DNA of 64,000 nucleotides, taken from the NCBI RefSeq assembly GCF_017163705.1, contig NZ_JAFIWB010000016.1, positions 1-64,000 of the forward strand. The letters are read 5' to 3'. The first letter of the stretch is position 1. The number at the start of each line of letters is the position of its first letter. The DNA is from Xanthomonas bonasiae. GTDB lineage: Bacteria; Pseudomonadota; Gammaproteobacteria; Xanthomonadales; Xanthomonadaceae. Below, one piece after another: positions 59,313 through 64,000 of this stretch. Both the position numbers and the translations under genes were made by a program. The notes below the pieces were generated by a model. The model saw nothing but the letters and a program-made list of their open reading frames with translations. It was not told the DNA's origin and did not search any database.

Positions 59313-60716
59313 TCAGGTACGCCCGTAGGTGTCCTCGAAGCGCACGATGTCGTCCTCGCCCAGATAGCTGCCGGACTGCACCTCGATCAGTTCCAGCGGC
59401 AGCTTGCCCGGGTTCTTCAGGCGATGGGTCACGCCCAGCGGGATGTAGGTGCTCTGGTTCTCGGTGAGCAGCAGCACTTCCTCGCCACGGGTGACTTCGG
59501 CGGTGCCGCTGACCACGATCCAGTGCTCGGCCCGGTGGTGGTGCATCTGCAGGCTCAGCGTGGCGCCGGGCTTGACCGTGATGCGCTTGACCTGGAAGCG
59601 CTGGCCGTTGTCGATCGAATCGTAGGCGCCCCACGGGCGATACACCTTGCGGTGCCAGGTGGCCTCGGAGCGGCCGCTGGCCTTGATCCTGGCCACGATC
59701 TCCTTGACCTCCTGGATGCGCTCGCGGTGGCCGACGAGGACCGCATCGTCGGTCTCGACCACCACCACGTCCTGCAGCCCGACCATCGCGATCAGCCGCG
59801 AACCGTAGGCATAGGTGTTGCGGCAATCGATCTCGATCACGTCGCCGTGGTGCGCATTGCCCTGCGCATCCTGCGGCGAGACGTCCAGCAAGGCAGACCA
59901 CGACCCGACGTCGTTCCAGTTGGCGTCCAGCGGTACCACGACCGCATCGGCGGTCTTCTCCATCACCGCGTAGTCGATCGAGTCCGACGGGCTGGCGGCG
60001 AAGGCGTCCTTGTCCAGGCGGGTGAAGTCGGCATCGCGGGTTGCCGCGTCCCAGGCCTTGGCGCAGGCATCGGCGATTGCCGGCTGGAAGCGGCGCAGTT
60101 CTTCCAGGTAGCGCGAGGCGCGGAACAGGAACATGCCGCTGTTCCAGTAGTACTCGCCCGAGGCCAGATAGCCCTGCGCGGTGGCCAGGTCGGGCTTCTC
60201 GACGAAGCGCTCGACCGCGCTGACGCCGTTGCCGGCGCCGGCCTTGATGTAGCCGTAGCCGGTTTCCGGCGCGGTCGGCTTGATCCCGAAGGTGACCAGC
60301 TTGCCTTGCTCGGCGGCGGCCGCGGCAACCTGCACCGCGGCCTGGAACGCCGCTTCGTCGCGGATCACGTGGTCGGACGGCAGCACCAGCAACAAGGGGT
60401 CGGCGCCGTTGCGGGTCGCCTCCAGCGCCGCCACGGCGATGGCCGGGGCGGTATTGCGGCCCTTGGGCTCGAGCAGGATCGACTGCGGCTTCACGCCGAT
60501 CTGCTGCAATTGCTCGGCGGCGACGAAGCGATGCTCTTCGTTGGCGACCACGATCGGCGCATGCCCGGCGACCGGTGCCGCACGCAGCCAGGTGGCCTGC
60601 AGCATGCTGTGTTCGCCGACCAGCGGCAGGAACTGCTTCGGGTAGGACTCGCGCGACAGCGGCCAGAGCCGGGTGCCGGAACCGCCGGACAGGATGATGG
60701 GTAGGACGTCGCTCAT
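59313..60716 (-). CDS. xanB: Bifunctional mannose-6-phosphate isomerase / mannose-1-phosphate guanylyltransferase
   Basis: A 467-residue type II PMI-GMP that makes GDP-mannose for xanthan and LPS. The N-terminal guanylyltransferase has [20 protein letters not shown], with VEKPD and GMFLFRA downstream. The C-terminal isomerase half has the metal cupin ([20 protein letters not shown], and [17 protein letters not shown]). GDP-mannose from this enzyme is the substrate of Gmd, so it feeds D-rhamnose synthesis encoded in the adjacent LPS locus. Confidence 0.96.
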   Translation of the reverse strand: MSDVLPIILSGGSGTRLWPLSRESYPKQFLPLVGEHSMLQATWLRAAPVAGHAPIVVANEEHRFVAAEQLQQIGVKPQSILLEPKGRNTAPAIAVAALEATRNGADPLLLVLPSDHVIRDEAAFQAAVQVAAAAAEQGKLVTFGIKPTAPETGYGYIKAGAGNGVSAVERFVEKPDLATAQGYLASGEYYWNSGMFLFRASRYLEELRRFQPAIADACAKAWDAATRDADFTRLDKDAFAASPSDSIDYAVMEKTADAVVVPLDANWNDVGSWSALLDVSPQDAQGNAHHGDVIEIDCRNTYAYGSRLIAMVGLQDVVVVETDDAVLVGHRERIQEVKEIVARIKASGRSEATWHRKVYRPWGAYDSIDNGQRFQVKRITVKPGATLSLQMHHHRAEHWIVVSGTAEVTRGEEVLLLTENQSTYIPLGVTHRLKNPGKLPLELIEVQSGSYLGEDDIVRFEDTYGRT

Positions 60717-60771
60717 GGGCGGGGGAACTCCATAGATGCGTTGAAGGAAATGGTGGAAGACACGAAACCGG

Positions 60772-62118
60772 TCATGCTTTCAGCAGATCGGAGATTTCAG
60801 TGGTGCGCTGTTCCAGCAGTGCCGCATCGCCCCGCGTTTCCACGTTCAGGCGCAACAGCGGTTCGGTATTGGAGCTGCGCAGATTGAAGCGCCAATCGGC
60901 GAATTCGGCGCTGACCCCGTCGGTGTAGTCCAGCGACGGCGAGTGCGCGGCGTAGTGCTCCATCACCCGCGCCACCGCGGCCTTGGCATCGGCGACCTTG
61001 AAGTTGATCTCGCCGCTGCACGGGAACTTCTGCATGCGCGCCTCGACCAGGTCGGCCAGCGAGCGGCCCGACTGCGACACCAGTTCGGCGATCAGCAGCC
61101 ACGGGATCATGCCCGAGTCGGCGTAGGCGAACTCGCGGAAATAATGGTGCGCGCTCATCTCGCCGCCGTACACCGCGTTCTCGCCGCGCATCTTCTCCTT
61201 GATGAAGGCATGCCCGCTCTTGCACAGCACCGGGACGCCGCCGGCATCCTCGACCATCTCGATCGTGTTCCAGGTCAGACGCGGGTCGTGCACCACCTTG
61301 CCGCCCGGCTGCTTGGCCAGGATCGCCTGCGCCAGCAGGCCGACCAGGTAGTAGCCCTCGATGAAGCGGCCGTTCTCGTCGAAGAAGAAGCAGCGGTCGA
61401 AATCGCCGTCCCAGGCGATGCCGAAGTCCGCGCCGTGTTCCTTGACCGCCTTGGCGGTGGCCTCGCGGTTCTCGGGCAGCAGCGGGTTCGGGATGCCGTT
61501 GGGGAAGTGCCCGTCCGGCTCGTGGAACACGCGCACGAACTCGAACGGCAGGTGCGGCGCCAGCAGGTCGACGATGGCGCCGGCGCCGCCGTTGCCGGCG
61601 TTGACCACCAGCTTCAGCGGCTTGAGCGTGCCGAGGTCGACGTAGCTGAGCAGGTGCGCGATGTAGGCGGACTTGTCCGGGCGGCTGTGCTCGGCTGCGG
61701 TCGGAGTGCCGGCGGGCGCGGTGTCGGCCGCCACGGTGTCGCGGATCGCGAACAGGCCGGTATCGGAGCTGATCGGGCGCGCATTCTCGCGCACCAGCTT
61801 CATCCCGTTGTAGTCCATCGGATTGTGGCTGGCGGTCACCATCACCCCGCCGGCGGCCTGCAGGTGGTCGGTCTGGAAATACACTTCCTCGGTACCGCAC
61901 AGGCCGATGTCGATGACCTCGCGGCCGCTGGCGCGCAGGCCGGCCGACAGCGCCGCCTGCAGTGCGGGGCTGGCCAGGCGCACGTCGTGGCCCACCACCA
62001 CCGGTCCGCTCTCCAATTGCCCCGCCAATGCCACGCCGATGCGGCGGGCCAGGTCCTCGTTCAGTTCGTCGGGAACGCGACCGCGGATGTCGTAGGCCTT
62101 GAATGCGGGAAGCGGCAT
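60772..62118 (-). CDS. xanA: Phosphoglucomutase/phosphomannomutase
   Basis: Bifunctional hexose-phosphate mutase (448 residues) supplying glucose-1-phosphate and mannose-1-phosphate. The phosphoserine loop is [16 protein letters not shown], the metal loop DGDFDRCFF, the sugar-specificity loop [10 protein letters not shown], and the phosphate-binding loop RSSNTEP. It is upstream of xanB in the same direction with a 55-base gap, and divergent from the CoA-transferase genes. Confidence 0.96.
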   Translation of the reverse strand: MPLPAFKAYDIRGRVPDELNEDLARRIGVALAGQLESGPVVVGHDVRLASPALQAALSAGLRASGREVIDIGLCGTEEVYFQTDHLQAAGGVMVTASHNPMDYNGMKLVRENARPISSDTGLFAIRDTVAADTAPAGTPTAAEHSRPDKSAYIAHLLSYVDLGTLKPLKLVVNAGNGGAGAIVDLLAPHLPFEFVRVFHEPDGHFPNGIPNPLLPENREATAKAVKEHGADFGIAWDGDFDRCFFFDENGRFIEGYYLVGLLAQAILAKQPGGKVVHDPRLTWNTIEMVEDAGGVPVLCKSGHAFIKEKMRGENAVYGGEMSAHHYFREFAYADSGMIPWLLIAELVSQSGRSLADLVEARMQKFPCSGEINFKVADAKAAVARVMEHYAAHSPSLDYTDGVSAEFADWRFNLRSSNTEPLLRLNVETRGDAALLEQRTTEISDLLKA

Positions 62119-62253
62119 AGGGGAGGGACCTTGGATGGGGGGAGGTTGAAGTGTAACGTTCCGGCCCTTAATCGGTCATTGCGGCAGTGCGCAGCGGGTC
62201 TTAGCCGGCGAGCGGCTAGACTATCTGTCTACTTCCAATGCGGATGCGGGCCA

Positions 62254-62991
62254 ATGGGCGATACCTCCACCCGGGCGACCGGGCGACGCGGCAAGCTTTT
62301 CCCCGACGCGGCCACGGCGCTGGCCGACGTGGTGGCGGACGGCCAGACCCTGGCGGTCGGCGGTTTCGGCCTGTGCGGCATTCCCGAGGCGCTGATCGCG
62401 GCGCTGCGCGATTCCGGCGCGAACGGCCTGACCGTGATCTCCAACAACGCCGGGGTCGACGGTTTCGGCCTGGGCCAGCTGCTGGCGACCCGGCAGATCC
62501 GCAAGATGATCTCGTCCTACGTCGGCGAGAACAAGGAATTCGAGCGCCAGTACCTGGCCGGCGAGCTGGAGCTGGAGTTCAATCCGCAGGGCACCCTGGC
62601 CGAACGGCTGCGCGCCGGCGGCGCCGGCATTCCCGCGTTCTTCACCGCCACCGGCTATGGCACGGTCGTCGCCGAGGGCAAGGAGACGCGCGAATTCGAC
62701 GGCAAGCACTACGTGCTGGAGACCGCGCTGCAGGCCGATGTGGCCCTGGTCAAGGCGTGGAAGGCCGATGCCGCGGGCAACCTGGTGTTCCGCAAGACCG
62801 CGCGCAACTTCAACCCGGCCTGCGCGATGGCCGGCAAGGTCTGCATCGCCGAGGTCGAGCAGGTCGTCGAGACCGGCAGCATCGACCCGGACCAGGTGCA
62901 TCTGCCCGGCATCTACGTCGATCGCATCGTGCACAACCCGCATCCCGAGAAACGCATCGAACAGCGCACCCTGCGCCAGAAGGACGCCTGA
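62254..62991 (+). CDS. lpsI: 3-oxoacid CoA-transferase, subunit A (LpsI)
   Basis: Alpha subunit of a two-subunit CoA-transferase (245 residues), moving CoA between succinyl-CoA and a 3-oxo acid such as acetoacetate. The CoA-transferase signature is [16 protein letters not shown], with [11 protein letters not shown] and the [15 protein letters not shown] region. Older Xanthomonas work named the pair lpsI/lpsJ because of their position next to xanAB. Despite the name, the domain content points to ketone-body or fatty-acid metabolism. The B-subunit ATG lies 1 base after its stop. Confidence 0.9.
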   Translation: MGDTSTRATGRRGKLFPDAATALADVVADGQTLAVGGFGLCGIPEALIAALRDSGANGLTVISNNAGVDGFGLGQLLATRQIRKMISSYVGENKEFERQYLAGELELEFNPQGTLAERLRAGGAGIPAFFTATGYGTVVAEGKETREFDGKHYVLETALQADVALVKAWKADAAGNLVFRKTARNFNPACAMAGKVCIAEVEQVVETGSIDPDQVHLPGIYVDRIVHNPHPEKRIEQRTLRQKDA

Positions 62992-62992
62992 C

Positions 62993-63628
<636 letters not shown>

Positions 63629-63728
63629 TCCTGCCGCGCCCGCGGCGACGTATGATGGGCGGTGACCTGAATCGCCTGGCCATCCTGGCCGGCGCGTCCT
63701 GGTCCGCCCTCCCTACACAGGTGCATCG

Positions 63729-64000
63729 ATGAAACCACTTTATGTTCTGTTGGCCGCGTCAGCGGTGACGATCGCGTTGGCCGGCTGCGGCCAGGACGCC
63801 AGCCAGACGACGCCAGCGACGGCTCCCGCACCGGCGCCCGATGCTGCCGCGGCAGCTCAGGCGCCGGTCACCAAACTCACTGCCGATCAGGTCAGCGTCA
63901 AGCTCAGCCTGGAGTCCGAGCCCAAGGTGGACACGGCGGCGGGTGTCATCACGTTCACGGTCAAGGTGGAGAACAACGGAAAAGTGGCGCTCTCCGGGAC
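63729..64000 (+). CDS. Lipoprotein, N-terminal part (cut by the window end)
   Basis: Starts MKPLYVLLAASAVTIALAGC, a signal peptide ending in a lipobox (LAGC) for lipid attachment. An Ala/Pro/Thr-rich linker follows, then a beta-rich segment (GVITFTVKVENNGKVALSG) that looks like an Ig-like or proteinase-inhibitor-like domain. About 90 codons are visible and the 3' end lies outside the window. Function not known. Confidence 0.75.
   Translation, partial: MKPLYVLLAASAVTIALAGCGQDASQTTPATAPAPAPDAAAAAQAPVTKLTADQVSVKLSLESEPKVDTAAGVITFTVKVENNGKVALSG

Overview
The window reads as chromosomal DNA of a Xanthomonas or a very close Xanthomonadaceae relative. The clues are high GC with strong C/G third-position preference, a copLAB copper operon, xanA-xanB, lpsI/lpsJ-type CoA-transferase genes, and above all the metB ... 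etfA/etfB arrangement. In Xanthomonas that interval is the variable lipopolysaccharide (O-antigen) locus. No tRNA, rRNA, CRISPR array or intact insertion sequence was found.

Layout. 1-7.1 kb is copper handling: copL-copA-copB on the minus strand, divergent from a CueR-like regulator, a Cu(I) P-type ATPase and a small copper chaperone. The two divergent units each carry a copy of the palindrome CCCTGGA-N6-TCCAGGG. 7.2-36.3 kb is mostly housekeeping: a cysteine-synthase-like PLP enzyme, oligopeptidase A, fabA-fabB, dinB, oxidoreductase and regulator genes, gph, a small metallo-beta-lactamase/tautomerase cluster with its LysR regulator, btuB behind a cobalamin riboswitch, msrC, bioD, a phasin gene with PhaR-like palindromes, queD, rhlE, a fumarylacetoacetase-family gene with maiA, pilU, an exported DUF4398/OmpA-like pair, a possible structured RNA, a ydcH-like gene, and cbs with metB (reverse transsulfuration).

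36.3-53.8 kb is the O-antigen locus. The genes predict an ABC-transporter-dependent homopolymer. Wzm/Wzt form the exporter, and Wzt has a C-terminal carbohydrate-binding extension. A WbdD-like methyltransferase-kinase-coiled-coil protein would cap the chain and set its length. A WbdA-like tandem glycosyltransferase would polymerise it. Gmd and Rmd would make GDP-D-rhamnose, so a D-rhamnan backbone is the best inference. A second module follows in DNA of visibly lower GC: a large polytopic GT-C-like protein, a four-helix SMR-type flippase, a GT4 enzyme and a methyltransferase, with a HAD-UbiA fusion on the opposite strand. The UbiA half resembles polyprenyl-phosphate phosphoribosyltransferases (DPPR synthase). 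Together these suggest a lipid-linked pentofuranose made in the cytoplasm, flipped, and added to the polymer in the periplasm. This is the most interesting candidate system in the window.

53.8-64 kb returns to the conserved core: etfB-etfA, rmlBACD (dTDP-L-rhamnose), xanB and xanA (mannose/glucose phosphate metabolism, supplying GDP-mannose to Gmd/Rmd and to xanthan), a two-subunit 3-oxoacid CoA-transferase, and the start of a lipoprotein gene cut by the window edge.
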